Both the position numbers and the translations under genes were made by a program. Shown one piece after another: positions 35,876 to 45,739 of a stretch of DNA of 51,131 bases. The notes beneath the pieces are model-generated. The model saw only the letters and a list, made by a program, of their open reading frames with translations, was not told the origin of the DNA and ran no database searches. Numbering within the stretch: position 1 is the first letter of the stretch; each line of letters opens with the position of its first letter. The stretch is from Cribrihabitans marinus (GTDB lineage Bacteria > Pseudomonadota > Alphaproteobacteria > Rhodobacterales > Rhodobacteraceae): the NCBI RefSeq assembly GCF_900109035.1, contig NZ_FNYD01000016.1:1-51131 (forward strand). Reading direction: 5' to 3'.

Positions 35876-38101
35876 TTAGGTGATCGTCTCGTTGAGGAAA
35901 TCGACGTGGATGTAACCCGGACCGTAGCTCGCGTTCTCGCTCTGATCCAGGAACTCGAAGGCCATCTCTTCCTCGGTGATGTTCACCGTGGTGTCGCCGA
36001 TTTCCTTGTCGTCGAGATACACCTTCTCCCAGGGATCATCCACGTGGATGCGGTCCCAACCGACTTCCGGCGCATCGACTTCGACATCCATGTCCATGAC
36101 GAACTTGTCTTCGAAGTAGACAACGCCCTTGCCCGCACCGTCGATGCCGACATCGGTCAGGAAGTTCATCAGGGCTTCCGGGCTGTCGTCGTAACCCAGC
36201 GGACGCTCGCCAGCGGCGAACAGACCGTCAAGCTCGTTGACCAGGTCGACGATCCGGACCTTACCGGCACCCATGGTGTCTTCGATGATCACATCATAGC
36301 CGTCATAGCTCGCCTCGAGGCGGCCCTGATAGCCATAGGTGCCCGCATCGGTGTCACCGAAGTCGGTGTGGAAGACGATACGGTCTTCCTGATCGTCGTC
36401 GAAGTCGACGATGATGTTCTGGTCAAAGACCTTGTGCGAAGTGACAGCGAGACCCTTAACGGTCGAGAAGCCGAAGACGAAGTCGTCGCCATCGCCGCCG
36501 CCGACCAGGACATCGTTACCAAGATCGGCAAACAGCATGTCGCTGCCTTTTTCGCCGTTCAGGTAGTCGTTGCCCTCGCCGCCGACCAGCATGTCGTCGC
36601 CGCCATCGCCGAAGGGATCCTTGTCGTCACCCCACAGGCCACTGAACTGCACGTTGGCAAAGTTGTCCGGACCGTCGCGGAAACCGCCGGTGCGGAAGTT
36701 GCCGGTGCTGGCGCCGGTGTGCAGGGTGAAGGTGCCGGCAGCGAAGTTGAACGATGCGATACCGTCATCGTCGTCGCCGCCATACAGGATGTCGTCGCCC
36801 TGGCCGCCACGCAGCTCGTCGTTGTCCGCACCACCCTTGATGAAGTCATCGCCGGCGTCGCCGAAGAGAAGGTCCTCTTCCTCGTTGCCGTCGATCTTGT
36901 CGTTGCCTTCACCACCGTGGATGATGTCGTCGTCGTCGAAGTCGCCGTCGTTGCCGCCCACGATCACGTCGTCGCCGATACCGCCAAAGATGTTGTCGTT
37001 ACCGTCGCCGCCATTGATCTGGTCGTTGCCTTCGTTGCCTTCGATGTGGTCGTCGTCGTTGCCGCCGTCGATCACGTCATTGCCGGTGTTGCCCTGGATG
37101 TCGTCCCAGCCATCGTTGCCGTAGATGTGGTCGTCATCCTCGCCACCAAAGATGGTGTCGTCGCCGACGCCGCCGTCGATGCGGTCGGCTGCAGCACCCT
37201 GGGCCGGATCGCCATCGGAGTTGTCACCCCAGATGATGTCGTCGCCGGAGCCACCGTCGATGCAATCCTCGTTGTCATTGCCTTCGATGATGTCATCGCC
37301 GGACCCGCCGTCGATGCTGTCATCGTCGGCGCCGCCGAGGATGTTGTCGCCGCCGGTGCCGCCAAGGATATAGTCCTCGCCGCGGCCACCCCAGATGTGG
37401 TCGTCGCCGGTGCCGCCATCGATGTAGTCGTCACCGTTGTAGCCATCCAGACGGTCGTTGCCCGAACCACCCCAGATGGAGTCGTCGTTCCAGCCACCGT
37501 TGATGTAGTCGTCACCGGAGTTGCCGGCCAGCTGGTCGTAGCCCCAACCGCCGTAGATCACGTCACGCATCGAACCGCCGGACACGCTGTCGTCGCCGCC
37601 AGCCGCCCAGATGGTGTCCTTGCCGCCCTGACCGACCAGGATGTCGTTGCCGGCTGCGCCAGCGATCTGGTCGTTGTCAGCACCGCCGAACAGCGCGTCA
37701 TGGCCCACGCCACCCTGCATGAAGTCGTTGCCGGTGCCGCCGAAGGCCAGATCGTTGCCGCCTTCGCCGTAGATCCGGTCATTGCCCGAACCGCCGTCGA
37801 TCACGTCGTCGCCTGCATCGCCTTCCAGGATGTCGTGGCCTGCGTCGCCGGTGATGGCGTCTTCATCCATGCCACCACTGATCAGGTCGTTGCCACCCAT
37901 ACCGCGCAGGAAGTCGCAACCCATGTTGCCCAGGATCGCGTTCCGGTCGCCGGTACCTTCGATGTAGTCGTTGTCGGCCAGGCCTTGCGCACGGGTGCGG
38001 CCGGGATGATTGGCAAGAACGATATTGTCGCTCTTGTCCGTCCCAATTACCACGCCGTTGCCAGGACCTGAAATGTCATCAAAATTAAAATATGTAGGCA
38101 T
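35876..38101 (-). CDS. secreted RTX calcium-binding protein (741 aa)
   Basis: After about 45 residues, a long block of RTX nonapeptides (GGxGxDxhx) runs to about residue 440, with a second short block at about 500-540 (VGGEGNDYLNGEKGSDMLFA). The tail is acidic and non-repetitive and ends HVDFLNETIT. The protein is extremely rich in Asp and Gly. There is no signal peptide, as expected for type I secretion, and the ABC exporter and adaptor genes start 781 bp away. No catalytic domain is seen, so an adhesin or calcium-stabilised matrix protein is most likely. Two cysteines (NMGCDF and NEDCIDG) are unusual for this class. ATG at 38101 follows GGGGGAAAAAAG. Confidence 0.85.
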   Translation of the reverse strand: MPTYFNFDDISGPGNGVVIGTDKSDNIVLANHPGRTRAQGLADNDYIEGTGDRNAILGNMGCDFLRGMGGNDLISGGMDEDAITGDAGHDILEGDAGDDVIDGGSGNDRIYGEGGNDLAFGGTGNDFMQGGVGHDALFGGADNDQIAGAAGNDILVGQGGKDTIWAAGGDDSVSGGSMRDVIYGGWGYDQLAGNSGDDYINGGWNDDSIWGGSGNDRLDGYNGDDYIDGGTGDDHIWGGRGEDYILGGTGGDNILGGADDDSIDGGSGDDIIEGNDNEDCIDGGSGDDIIWGDNSDGDPAQGAAADRIDGGVGDDTIFGGEDDDHIYGNDGWDDIQGNTGNDVIDGGNDDDHIEGNEGNDQINGGDGNDNIFGGIGDDVIVGGNDGDFDDDDIIHGGEGNDKIDGNEEEDLLFGDAGDDFIKGGADNDELRGGQGDDILYGGDDDDGIASFNFAAGTFTLHTGASTGNFRTGGFRDGPDNFANVQFSGLWGDDKDPFGDGGDDMLVGGEGNDYLNGEKGSDMLFADLGNDVLVGGGDGDDFVFGFSTVKGLAVTSHKVFDQNIIVDFDDDQEDRIVFHTDFGDTDAGTYGYQGRLEASYDGYDVIIEDTMGAGKVRIVDLVNELDGLFAAGERPLGYDDSPEALMNFLTDVGIDGAGKGVVYFEDKFVMDMDVEVDAPEVGWDRIHVDDPWEKVYLDDKEIGDTTVNITEEEMAFEFLDQSENASYGPGYIHVDFLNETIT
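36784..37969 (-). repeat. tandem 27-bp RTX-coding repeats
   Basis: Degenerate 27-bp units encode the nonapeptides of the RTX block. The biased codons leave the opposite strand open for more than 2 kb, which is a side effect and not a gene. Confidence 0.75.
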
Positions 38102-38881
38102 CTTTTTTCCCCCGTAAGAGACTGTTACACAGCCTGCCTTCGAAAAAGACAGGTAAACGTCCACGCGAACGAAGTCCGCTGCGGACGTCTCTCAATGAGC
38201 CATTGTGGGGGGAGTCCTATCTACCCCCATTTGGGGGCAATACCGAAACAATGCCCAACCCCAAGAGGAAACACATTGTATCCGATGCGGCAACGCCACA
38301 GGTGCTGAGGCGGCCGCGACGACATGGAGGCCGCATGTCGGGCGCCGGGGTCAACCTGCCGCGGCACCGGGGGCGATGCTGGGCGGGTTCCGGCCTATCC
38401 TCTGTGTCGACCAAGGCGGTTCTTTGCCTGTCCAGGGGCTTTTCCACGGCCGACAAGGCCGGATGCAGGCGCAATTGCGGCAACAATTTGGCATTTGCCT
38501 TCCGGATCCGGCGACGTGATCTCATCCGCCGGGGCCGCCCGGAGCGCACCCTCGTGGCAAATCGTTGACAATGGTTTTCCCCGTCATGTCAGGCAGACGC
38601 CGAAACGGAAACAATCGCCAATCCGAACAGCGGTCATTCTCACCGGTGCAACAGTCTGCTGCGCAGGCGTGCGCTGGCCTGTGCCGAACCGGGAGGCACA
38701 TGTCTTCCGCAAGCGCTTGAATCCTTGGCCACCGCGGTGATGCGCGGGGCCGCCGTCCTGCCAGGATCAGCCCGATAACTGGATGACGCGCCAAGACGCA
38801 GCGGCTAGCCTGTTCCAGCGATTCTATATTGAAATGATTTGAGTACAGGCTCCGGCTCGTCCCGGGGTACGGAGGATGGAC
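38102..38881. promoter_or_regulatory. 780-bp divergent intergenic region of the RTX and secretion genes
   Basis: No convincing gene; small open frames here are Arg-rich and lack family similarity. Two symmetric elements lie upstream of the RTX gene: CCCCCA-TT-TGGGGG at 38224-38237, and GTCCGC-T-GCGGAC at 38174-38186. Both are possible regulator sites. The long untranslated region suggests complex control of the RTX gene and the exporter. Confidence 0.45.
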
Positions 38882-40621
38882 ATGGCCGGCATCGACCGCT
38901 CCAACGGATTGAACGAAATGCGGGATATCCGCCGCGAAAGCCGCAGGCTGCTGTGGGCGGCTGGATTGTTCAGCGTTTTCGTGAACCTGCTGATGCTGAC
39001 CGGCCCGCTATTCATGCTCCAGATCTATGACCGGGTGCTCGGCAGCCGCTCCGAGGAAACTCTCGTGGCGCTGTTTGCGCTGATGGCTTTTTTGTTCTTC
39101 ATCATGGGTGTTCTGGACTGGTCGCGCGGCCGGCTCCTGGCCCGGATGGGAACCCGGTTCCAGGCCCGGCTGGACCGCCGCGTCTTCGATGCCATCCTGC
39201 GCAAGGCTGCGCGCGGCAGGGGGCTGCGTGACTCCGATAACCAGCTCAAGGATCTCGAGGCGGTCCAGCGATTCTTCTCCTCGCCGGTTCTGGCCGCCAT
39301 ATTCGACCTGCCCTGGACCCCGATCTTCCTGCTGGGTATCTCGATCTTCCATCCTTGGCTCGGAATGCTGGCGGTGGGCGGCGGCGGTCTGCTCATCATC
39401 ATAACGGTGCTGAACCAGGTCACGACCCGGTCCGCGGTCATCAAGGCCGGCGCGGCCAGCTACCAGTCGGAACGAATGTCCGAACACCTCATCACCGAAG
39501 CCGAGATGGTCCGCAGCCTCGGGATGCAGGAGAATTCCTTCAACCGCTGGCACCTGGCTCGCAGGCGCGCGCTCGAAGAGAACCTGCGCGCCAACGACAT
39601 GGGCGGCAGCTTCTCGTCGATAACCAAGACGTTCCGCCTGTTCCTGCAATCGGCCATGCTGGGGCTCGGGGCGTATCTGGTGCTGCAGGAGCAGTTGAGC
39701 CCCGGCGCGATGATTGCCGGATCGATCCTGCTCGGTCGCGCATTGGCCCCGGTGGACCAGGTCATCGGACAATGGACGCTGATCCAGCGCGCCAAGCGGG
39801 GCTGGGACAACCTGGCTGAATTGCTGTCGCTGGTTCCGGCCGAGGCGCAACGGCTTGAGTTGCCGCGACCGCAGGCGCGGCTGCAGGTGCAGCAGCTGAC
39901 GGTGGTTCCGCCCGGCGCGGCACAAGCCTCCCTGCGGCTGATCAATTTCGAGCTCCTGCCCGGCCAGGCGATGGGCGTGATCGGTCCCAGCGGCTCGGGT
40001 AAATCCACGCTGGCACGGGCGCTGACGGGGGTCTGGCCCGCCGCCGGCGGCAAGATCCGCCTCGACGGCGCCGCCCTGGAGCAATACGTGCCGGAGGTTC
40101 TGGCGCAATACATTGGATATCTGCCACAACGCGTGCAGCTGTTCGATGGCACGATCGCCGAGAACATCGCCCGCCTGAGCATGACTCCGAACGATGCCGA
40201 GGTCGTCGAAGCCGCAAAAAAGGCGGCGGCGCATGAGATGATCCTGCGCCTGCCGGATGGCTACGACACGCCGGTGAGCGTGGCCGGGGGCCAGCTCTCT
40301 GGCGGTCAGGTGCAGCGGATCGGCCTCGCCCGGGCGATGTATGGTAACCCGATGCTGCTGGTTCTGGACGAACCGAACTCGAATCTCGACAACGAAGGCT
40401 CGACCGCGCTCAACAAGGCAATCCGGCAAATGAAGGAAGAGGGGCGCTCGGTGCTGATCATGGCTCACAGGCCGGCCGCGATCATGGAATGCGACCTTCT
40501 GCTGGTGCTCGAGGACGGCATGCGCAAGGCTTGGGGCCCGCGCGATCAGGTCCTGTCAAAGGTGGTCCAGAACCACCAGCAGATTCAGCAGGCCGCAAAT
40601 AAACCGGTTGGTGTGACATGA
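38882..40621 (+). CDS. type I secretion ABC transporter, PrtD-like (579 aa)
   Basis: The N-terminal transmembrane domain begins at about residue 22 with [20 protein letters not shown], a typical PrtD/HasD opening. The ATPase domain has Walker [10 protein letters not shown] (368-376), signature [15 protein letters not shown] and Walker [13 protein letters not shown]. It exports RTX proteins directly from cytoplasm to exterior with an adaptor and an outer-membrane TolC-like protein; no TolC gene is in the window, so that part must be chromosomal. The ATG at 38882 has GGAGG six bases upstream; one at 38876 adds two residues. Confidence 0.9.
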   Translation: MAGIDRSNGLNEMRDIRRESRRLLWAAGLFSVFVNLLMLTGPLFMLQIYDRVLGSRSEETLVALFALMAFLFFIMGVLDWSRGRLLARMGTRFQARLDRRVFDAILRKAARGRGLRDSDNQLKDLEAVQRFFSSPVLAAIFDLPWTPIFLLGISIFHPWLGMLAVGGGGLLIIITVLNQVTTRSAVIKAGAASYQSERMSEHLITEAEMVRSLGMQENSFNRWHLARRRALEENLRANDMGGSFSSITKTFRLFLQSAMLGLGAYLVLQEQLSPGAMIAGSILLGRALAPVDQVIGQWTLIQRAKRGWDNLAELLSLVPAEAQRLELPRPQARLQVQQLTVVPPGAAQASLRLINFELLPGQAMGVIGPSGSGKSTLARALTGVWPAAGGKIRLDGAALEQYVPEVLAQYIGYLPQRVQLFDGTIAENIARLSMTPNDAEVVEAAKKAAAHEMILRLPDGYDTPVSVAGGQLSGGQVQRIGLARAMYGNPMLLVLDEPNSNLDNEGSTALNKAIRQMKEEGRSVLIMAHRPAAIMECDLLLVLEDGMRKAWGPRDQVLSKVVQNHQQIQQAANKPVGVT

Positions 40622-41931
40622 GTGATAGAAATCCAAACAAGTCCTTTTCCGCATCACGGCCGATGCTGATCGGTCTTCTGGCCCTGATCCTGCTGCTGGG
40701 TGGATTCGGTGCCTGGGGGGTGATGGCAAATATTTCGGGCGCGGTGGTGGCGTCGGGCCGGATCGTGGTGGACAAGAACCGCCAGGTGATCCAGCACCCC
40801 GACGGCGGCGTGGTCGAAGAGATCCTGGTGGAAGAAGGAGCCAAGGTCGCCGAAGGGGATCTTCTGCTGCAGCTCGACGGCAACCTGTTGCGCTCGGAAC
40901 TGACGATCATCGAAGGGCAACTCTTCGAGCTGATGGCCCGTGCCGGCCGCCTTGAGGCGGAACGCGACGAAAGCACCGAAATCACGTTCGGTGACGAACT
41001 GCTCGAGGCGGCGCAGACGCAGCCGAATGTCGCCGATCTCATAGAGGGTCAGGCACGGCTCTTCGAGGCGCGAAACGAATCCATCGCCAAGGAGGTGGAG
41101 CAGCTGCGTAACCGGCGTGTCCAGCTAAACAACCAGGTCGAGGGCATCGATGCCCAGCGGGCCGCGCTGGACGAACAGAAGAGCCTTATCAGCGAGGAAC
41201 TGGTTGGCCAGCAATCCCTTCTGGACAAGGGGCTGGCCCAAGCGTCGCGCGTGCTTGGCCTGCGGCGCGAGGATGCGCGGCTGGCCGGTCGGCTGGGAGA
41301 GTTGCAGGCAGGGCGGGCCGAGGCGCTGGAACGGATTGCCGAGCTTGAGATCGAAGAACTGAAGCTCCGGACGCAGCGCCGCGAGGCGGCGATCACCCGC
41401 CTGCGCGATCTGGAGTATAACCTGATTGAACTGACCGAGCGGCGTCGATCCCTGCGTGAACAGTTGAGCCGACTGGATATCCGCGCCCCGATCGCGGGGA
41501 TCGTCTACGACATGAAGGTCGGCGGGCGCCGCTCCGTGATCCAGGCCGCCGAACCGGTGCTGTTCCTGGTGCCTCAGGACCGGCCTCTTGTGATTGAAGC
41601 CCAAGTCGACACGATCCATGTCGACCAGGTCCGGCAGGGCCAGGAGGTCGTGGTGACCTTCGGTGCTTTCGATCGCCGTACCACGCCGGAACTCGACGGA
41701 ATCGTCACCAAGGTCTCGGCGGACGCCTTCGTCAATGAGCGAAACGGCGCCGCCTACTACAAAGTCGAGGTACAACTCTCCGAAGACGAGCTTTCCAAGC
41801 TGCCCGACGAACTGGTTCTGGTGCCCGGCATGCCGGTGGATTCGTTCATCCGCACAGACGAGCGGTCGCCGGTGGCCTATCTAACCCGGCCGCTGGCAAA
41901 TTACTTCAGGAAGGCGTTCCGCGAGAGTTGA
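40618..41931 (+). CDS. type I secretion membrane-fusion protein, HlyD/PrtE-like (437 aa)
   Basis: One N-terminal membrane anchor (about 15-40) is followed by a lipoyl-type half-motif ([24 protein letters not shown]), a long coiled-coil region (about 100-290) and the HlyD signature [14 protein letters not shown]. The C-terminal beta domain includes [14 protein letters not shown]. The start overlaps the transporter stop as ATGA. It bridges the ABC transporter and the outer-membrane channel. The ABC and adaptor pair serves RTX cargo, most likely the proteins at 35876 and 41962. Confidence 0.9.
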   Translation: MSDRNPNKSFSASRPMLIGLLALILLLGGFGAWGVMANISGAVVASGRIVVDKNRQVIQHPDGGVVEEILVEEGAKVAEGDLLLQLDGNLLRSELTIIEGQLFELMARAGRLEAERDESTEITFGDELLEAAQTQPNVADLIEGQARLFEARNESIAKEVEQLRNRRVQLNNQVEGIDAQRAALDEQKSLISEELVGQQSLLDKGLAQASRVLGLRREDARLAGRLGELQAGRAEALERIAELEIEELKLRTQRREAAITRLRDLEYNLIELTERRRSLREQLSRLDIRAPIAGIVYDMKVGGRRSVIQAAEPVLFLVPQDRPLVIEAQVDTIHVDQVRQGQEVVVTFGAFDRRTTPELDGIVTKVSADAFVNERNGAAYYKVEVQLSEDELSKLPDELVLVPGMPVDSFIRTDERSPVAYLTRPLANYFRKAFRES

Positions 41932-41936
41932 AGCAC

Positions 41937-41958
41937 GCGCGGGGAGAGCACCCCGCGC
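41937..41958. terminator. hairpin between convergent adaptor and peroxidase genes
   Basis: GCGCGGGG-AGAGCA-CCCCGCGC, a perfect 8-bp stem, fills the 30-bp gap between the two stops at 41931 and 41962. Probably a shared bidirectional terminator. Confidence 0.55.
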
Positions 41959-41961
41959 CGC

Positions 41962-44265
41962 TCAGAAGAGAAAATCGTCCGCAGCCAGGTCGCTCAAGGC
42001 GATCCCGGTCAGCACCAGTTCATTGCCCAGCCCGTCGAAAATCACGGCACCCGATCCGCGCTGTGTCATGTGATCGGCTACCAGGTCGTCATAGTTCGTG
42101 ATCGCGCCGACCCCAGACAAGTCGATCCACTCGTCTGCCAGTGACGTTGAAAAATTCATTATCCGGTCCTGTCCGAAACCGTCGTCGAAACGGAAGACAT
42201 CCGGACCGAGACCGCCATCGAGCAGATCGTCGCCAGCGCCGCCTTCAAGCGTGTCGCGCCCCATTCCGCCTTCGAGCGTGTCGTTGCCCGGGCCGCCGCT
42301 CAGAAGATCCGGCCCATAGGCCCCGAACAACCAGTCGTCGCCGACGCCGCCCTCGAGCGTGTCAGCTCCACGACCGCCCCGGAGCGTATCGCCATCGGCC
42401 CCACCGAGGAGCAGATCGTTGCCGAGACCACCTTCCAGCGTATCACTCCCTGTGCCGCCGTCGAGCTGATCGAAGCCGTCCCCGCCGAGGAGCAGATCAT
42501 CGCCCGACCCACCATCCAGCCGATCCGAACCGAAGCTGCCCCGCAGGCTGTCATTTCCCGCCTCACCCGCGAGAACGTCATTTCCCCTCCAGCCCAGCAG
42601 AACGTCGTCACCAGTCCCACCGAGAAGCTCGTCGGCCGCCATGCCACCCTTCAGAAGGTCGTTCCCCGCACCGCCAAACAGCGCGTCCCGCCCGTTCAAG
42701 CCAACGAGCTTATCCTGCCCGTCCATGCCCATCATCAGATCGGAAGCCGCGCTTCCCCAGATATCGTCGGAGCCCTCGTCGCCCATGCGGCGCGCGGCCC
42801 AGTGGAACGGGTCTGCCTGCAGATGTTCGACCTCGGTGTTGCGCAGGATGATGTCGCGCAGCCCGGTTCCCGAGACCTCGGCGGCCAGCGCCGGGTCCAG
42901 CATGTCGGGCAGATCACCGAACCCTTCGTCGGCGGCCCGGGTGCGCAGGAACTGGTCGGCGACGATCCAGGCGAAGAGCGGACCCAGCGGGGCGTCCCCG
43001 ACACGGTCCTCGACCAACCCGCCAACCCACAGATCGACCTGATGCACGCTGTCATAGACTTCGGCCAGATCGGCCTGCACCTCCGGATCTGACGAGATCG
43101 CGGCGAAATCGTCCGCCGCCAGCGCCGCCGGATCGAGATCCCCCAGCAGCGCGGCGCGGGTGTCGACATAGCTCTGTAGCCCGTGGTCCCGTCCACGCAG
43201 TATGTTCAGCGCTGCCAGGCTGAAACCACTGACACCGTCGCCCAGGGTCAGGAAGAAGTTCAGATCGTCGATGACCTTGCCGTCAATCTCCTGTGCCGCG
43301 CTGCCGGCCTGGCCGCGCAGGATGTCGTCCAGATACCCGTCGCGCAGCCAGCTGCTGTTGAAAAAGGCATCCTGGATCATCAGCGGCCCGGCCGGGTCCC
43401 CAGCGCCGGATTCGCCCATCATCGGCATCGCGCTCGAAACCATCGTATGCCCGACCCGGAACGCCGCGGTCGAGAATTCCACCGAGACCTGCCCGTCCAC
43501 GCCGGGATCGTATCCCGCGGACGGGCCCAGCACCGCCGCCACCGGCGCCAACCCCTCGTTGCCGGCCAGAAGCGCCGGCAGCCAGTCGCGATAGGTGATG
43601 GTCTGGATCTCGGCCTCGACGATGGCACGGGCGGTGTCGAACAACTGGTCGTCGTTCCAGCCCGGGTTCTCGACAGCCAGCCGGTCGGCCCAGCGGTTGT
43701 GTTCGCGCATCAGAAGCGTCTGTAGCGCGGTCAGGCCGACATTCTCGTTGGCTCGAATATCGCCGGCCAGGAATAGCGGATCGGTAGCGCCGGCCATTTC
43801 GTCATTGTCCGCGGCGATCGGCAGCAACGCGCCGCCGGTCTCCGGCGTTTCGAAGCTGCGCAGGCGCCCGCCCTCACCGCTGCGCAGCAACTCGGTGCGC
43901 TCGGTCGTCGAGCCATAGACCATGCTGGCATCCAGCGCCGGCGTAATCTCGTTCAGCGGATGGCGCGGGTCGCCCGGTCCGGTGCCGCCGTCATGAACCG
44001 ATCTCTGGAACGGCCCCATCAGACCCGGCACCGCGACCAACTCGCCCGAGGCATCGCGGGTCAGGCTGAGATCGTGATCGAGGAACTGGCCCCAGAACAC
44101 CATAAGCGCCGACAGACCTGCCGAACTGGGCATCTCGCCATCCTGGTCGAAGAGGGTTCGGGCAATCTCCACCGGGTCAGCACCCGAGGCGAAGCTTCCC
44201 ACGCCATCGCCGAAATTCGGCGCTGTCAAACGCAATAGCGGGTCCGAACTGGACAACACGGGCAT
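41962..44265 (-). CDS. animal-type haem peroxidase fused to RTX repeats (767 aa)
   Basis: Residues 1 to about 490 are a peroxidase of the animal (peroxidase-cyclooxygenase) superfamily. The distal pair D63-H64 is in WGQFLDHDLS. R171 and E174 in GDIRANE match the catalytic arginine and the ester-forming glutamate of myeloperoxidase. The proximal H273 is in FRVGHTMV, and LNILRGRDHGLQSY is conserved. Residues from about 510 to 700 are RTX nonapeptides. There is no signal peptide; export through the neighbouring type I system is inferred. Similar bacterial fusions are known, including the manganese-oxidising peroxidase of Aurantimonas and relatives. Substrate here could be Mn(II), halides or organic compounds. 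Confidence 0.88.
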   Translation of the reverse strand: MPVLSSSDPLLRLTAPNFGDGVGSFASGADPVEIARTLFDQDGEMPSSAGLSALMVFWGQFLDHDLSLTRDASGELVAVPGLMGPFQRSVHDGGTGPGDPRHPLNEITPALDASMVYGSTTERTELLRSGEGGRLRSFETPETGGALLPIAADNDEMAGATDPLFLAGDIRANENVGLTALQTLLMREHNRWADRLAVENPGWNDDQLFDTARAIVEAEIQTITYRDWLPALLAGNEGLAPVAAVLGPSAGYDPGVDGQVSVEFSTAAFRVGHTMVSSAMPMMGESGAGDPAGPLMIQDAFFNSSWLRDGYLDDILRGQAGSAAQEIDGKVIDDLNFFLTLGDGVSGFSLAALNILRGRDHGLQSYVDTRAALLGDLDPAALAADDFAAISSDPEVQADLAEVYDSVHQVDLWVGGLVEDRVGDAPLGPLFAWIVADQFLRTRAADEGFGDLPDMLDPALAAEVSGTGLRDIILRNTEVEHLQADPFHWAARRMGDEGSDDIWGSAASDLMMGMDGQDKLVGLNGRDALFGGAGNDLLKGGMAADELLGGTGDDVLLGWRGNDVLAGEAGNDSLRGSFGSDRLDGGSGDDLLLGGDGFDQLDGGTGSDTLEGGLGNDLLLGGADGDTLRGGRGADTLEGGVGDDWLFGAYGPDLLSGGPGNDTLEGGMGRDTLEGGAGDDLLDGGLGPDVFRFDDGFGQDRIMNFSTSLADEWIDLSGVGAITNYDDLVADHMTQRGSGAVIFDGLGNELVLTGIALSDLAADDFLF

Positions 44266-44389
44266 AACAAAAAATCCGAATAAAAATATAGCAGCTGGAG
44301 TCAGTGTGTCACGAAACCGTGAGATTCGTTAAGCCCCCAACGGAAACAGTTCGTTCCGCGAATGGAAACCGCGCCGATCCGATGCCTGT

Positions 44390-45388
44390 TCACAGCACGT
44401 TGCGGCGCTTGTCCAGCCATCCCAGGAATGCCCTGTCCGGACTGCGCAGGCGCGTCCTTCCGGTCGCCGCCCACCAGGCGCGCCACTCGGCTTCGAGCGC
44501 ATAGATGTCCGCCCCCGGCATCAGTGTGCGACCCTGTTCGAGCGCGTCCGCCGACAGCACCGGCGCATCCGGCGCTTCGATCACCGTCCGTCTCGGGGTG
44601 ACCCTCAAGAGATCTCCGGGCAGTTCCTCGAGGTGATATCCCGGCAAATGATCGCGGGCGATCATTTCGCGCAGCATCGCCCGGAATACCCTGCGCGGGC
44701 TGGTCGATCCGGATTTCTTGGCCAGAACCGCCACCGAGATGCACCATTCCGGCTGGCGCCCACAGTGCTTTCGAGCCAGCTCGTAGATGCGCCGTTCCAG
44801 CGGCTTGCGCAGGCGGAAATAGTCGCGGCTGAGTGTAAGCACCGATTTCGACAGTACCGCTCGCCAGATCCAGTCCGACAGGGTGACACTGACGCTGACC
44901 ATGCGGCCGCCGCGCGTCCTGCGCACGATCTCCCAGGATTCGATGAGCCCGAACCCGGTGGTGGTCTCGGTGTCACCGGTGATGATGTTGGTGGTGATGC
45001 GGGTCCCCGCCAGACGTTCGAAGGCCTCGCGCAACCGGCGATAGGCGTCACCGCTGGTCTCGCGGTTGGTGGCCACCAAAAGATCATGCGCGGTCAGCTG
45101 AAGTGTGCGCGCCACCGCCCGGCCTGCGTTCATCGCCGCCACGATCTGACTGATGCAGTAGATCAGTATGTCCTTGTCATGCATCGTCGCCCGGCCCTTG
45201 ACCGAAGGGACGACCTGGATCTCCGCTCCGTTGTGGACATAGCTCAGCACCGAGCGGTCAGGCCGGGTCGAGAGGGAGAACAGCGGGTGCTCCATCGAGG
45301 CCAGGTCATCCTTGGGCCAGGCATCAAGGATGTCGCAGACGAAGAAATCCGCGGTCGGATGCCGATCCGGCAAAAGGGCGTCACCCAT
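44390..45388 (-). CDS. repA: plasmid replication initiator RepA (332 aa)
   Basis: The sequence (PLFSLSTRPDRSVLSYVHNG, then IYCISQIVAAMNAGRAV and LLVATNRETSGDAYRRLREA) has the features of the RepA replication initiators of alphaproteobacterial plasmids: tandem winged-helix domains, DYFRLRKPLERRIYELARKH being typical. It binds iterons and opens the origin. Two full iterons and a partial third lie 88 bp upstream of its start. Type assignment within the roseobacter RepA classes (RepA-I and others) would need comparison. The start at 45388 is the first ATG. Confidence 0.88.
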   Translation of the reverse strand: MGDALLPDRHPTADFFVCDILDAWPKDDLASMEHPLFSLSTRPDRSVLSYVHNGAEIQVVPSVKGRATMHDKDILIYCISQIVAAMNAGRAVARTLQLTAHDLLVATNRETSGDAYRRLREAFERLAGTRITTNIITGDTETTTGFGLIESWEIVRRTRGGRMVSVSVTLSDWIWRAVLSKSVLTLSRDYFRLRKPLERRIYELARKHCGRQPEWCISVAVLAKKSGSTSPRRVFRAMLREMIARDHLPGYHLEELPGDLLRVTPRRTVIEAPDAPVLSADALEQGRTLMPGADIYALEAEWRAWWAATGRTRLRSPDRAFLGWLDKRRNVL

Positions 45389-45475
45389 GAAAACTGCTCG
45401 TTTCCGTTTCGTGGTTTTATTGACGCCAGACTAGAGCCCCCCCTGCCCGGGGTCCAGAAGCGGCTTCGGGGGATT

Positions 45476-45530
45476 GGAGTCGGACAAACGTGGCACCAGA
45501 GTCGCGCAAACGTGGTTCCGGAGTCGGAAT
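45476..45530. repeat. iterons, 22-bp period (two full, one partial)
   Basis: Unit 1 (45476-45497) begins GGAGTCGGACAAACGTGG, unit 2 (45498-45519) AGAGTCGCGCAAACGTGG, and a third (45520 on) matches only GGAGTCGGA. Period 22 bp, two helical turns, as for binding sites of a plasmid initiator. Confidence 0.65.
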
Positions 45531-45674
45531 ACCCTGCCAAGGATAAAGCAGGTACTTGTTTTTACTGGAATATTCAGGAAGCACGGTTCCCCGTAACATA
45601 TAAATAACAGATTCCTAACTGCGCCATATTTTGACACGCACTTGTCCAAACATGGCTGCATGGAACATAAGCGC

Positions 45675-45704
45675 TTGAGAAAACGAGGAAATCATGGGTA
45701 AATA
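45675..45704 (+). promoter_or_regulatory. candidate parA promoter
   Basis: TTGAGA (45675-45680) and TAAATA (45699-45704) are separated by 18 bp and lie 73 bp before the parA ATG. The -10 box touches the inverted repeat beginning at 45703, which would allow repression. Confidence 0.45.
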
Positions 45705-45739
45705 CCTATAAAGGTAGCAAGTATCTATATATTAGATAC
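45703..45739. promoter_or_regulatory. two inverted repeats, likely operator for parA
   Basis: TACCT-ATAA-AGGTA (45703-45716) and GTATCTA-TATAT-TAGATAC (45721-45739) lie next to each other, 18 bp centre to centre or slightly more, immediately after the candidate -10 box. They are candidate binding sites for the parA product or for RepA. Confidence 0.5.

Noticed and set aside
36784-37969. Regular short repeats resembling a CRISPR array
   Set aside because: The period is 27 bp without unique spacers and it translates to RTX nonapeptides.
35906-38071. A 721-codon open frame antisense to the RTX gene
   Set aside because: It is produced by codon bias in Gly/Asp repeats; the product is a monotonous Val/Ala/Asp sequence without any domain, and the opposite strand is a clear RTX protein.
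38203-38568. 121-codon frame in the RTX/exporter intergenic region
   Set aside because: Arg-rich, no ribosome-binding site, no family similarity; overlaps a dyad that looks regulatory.
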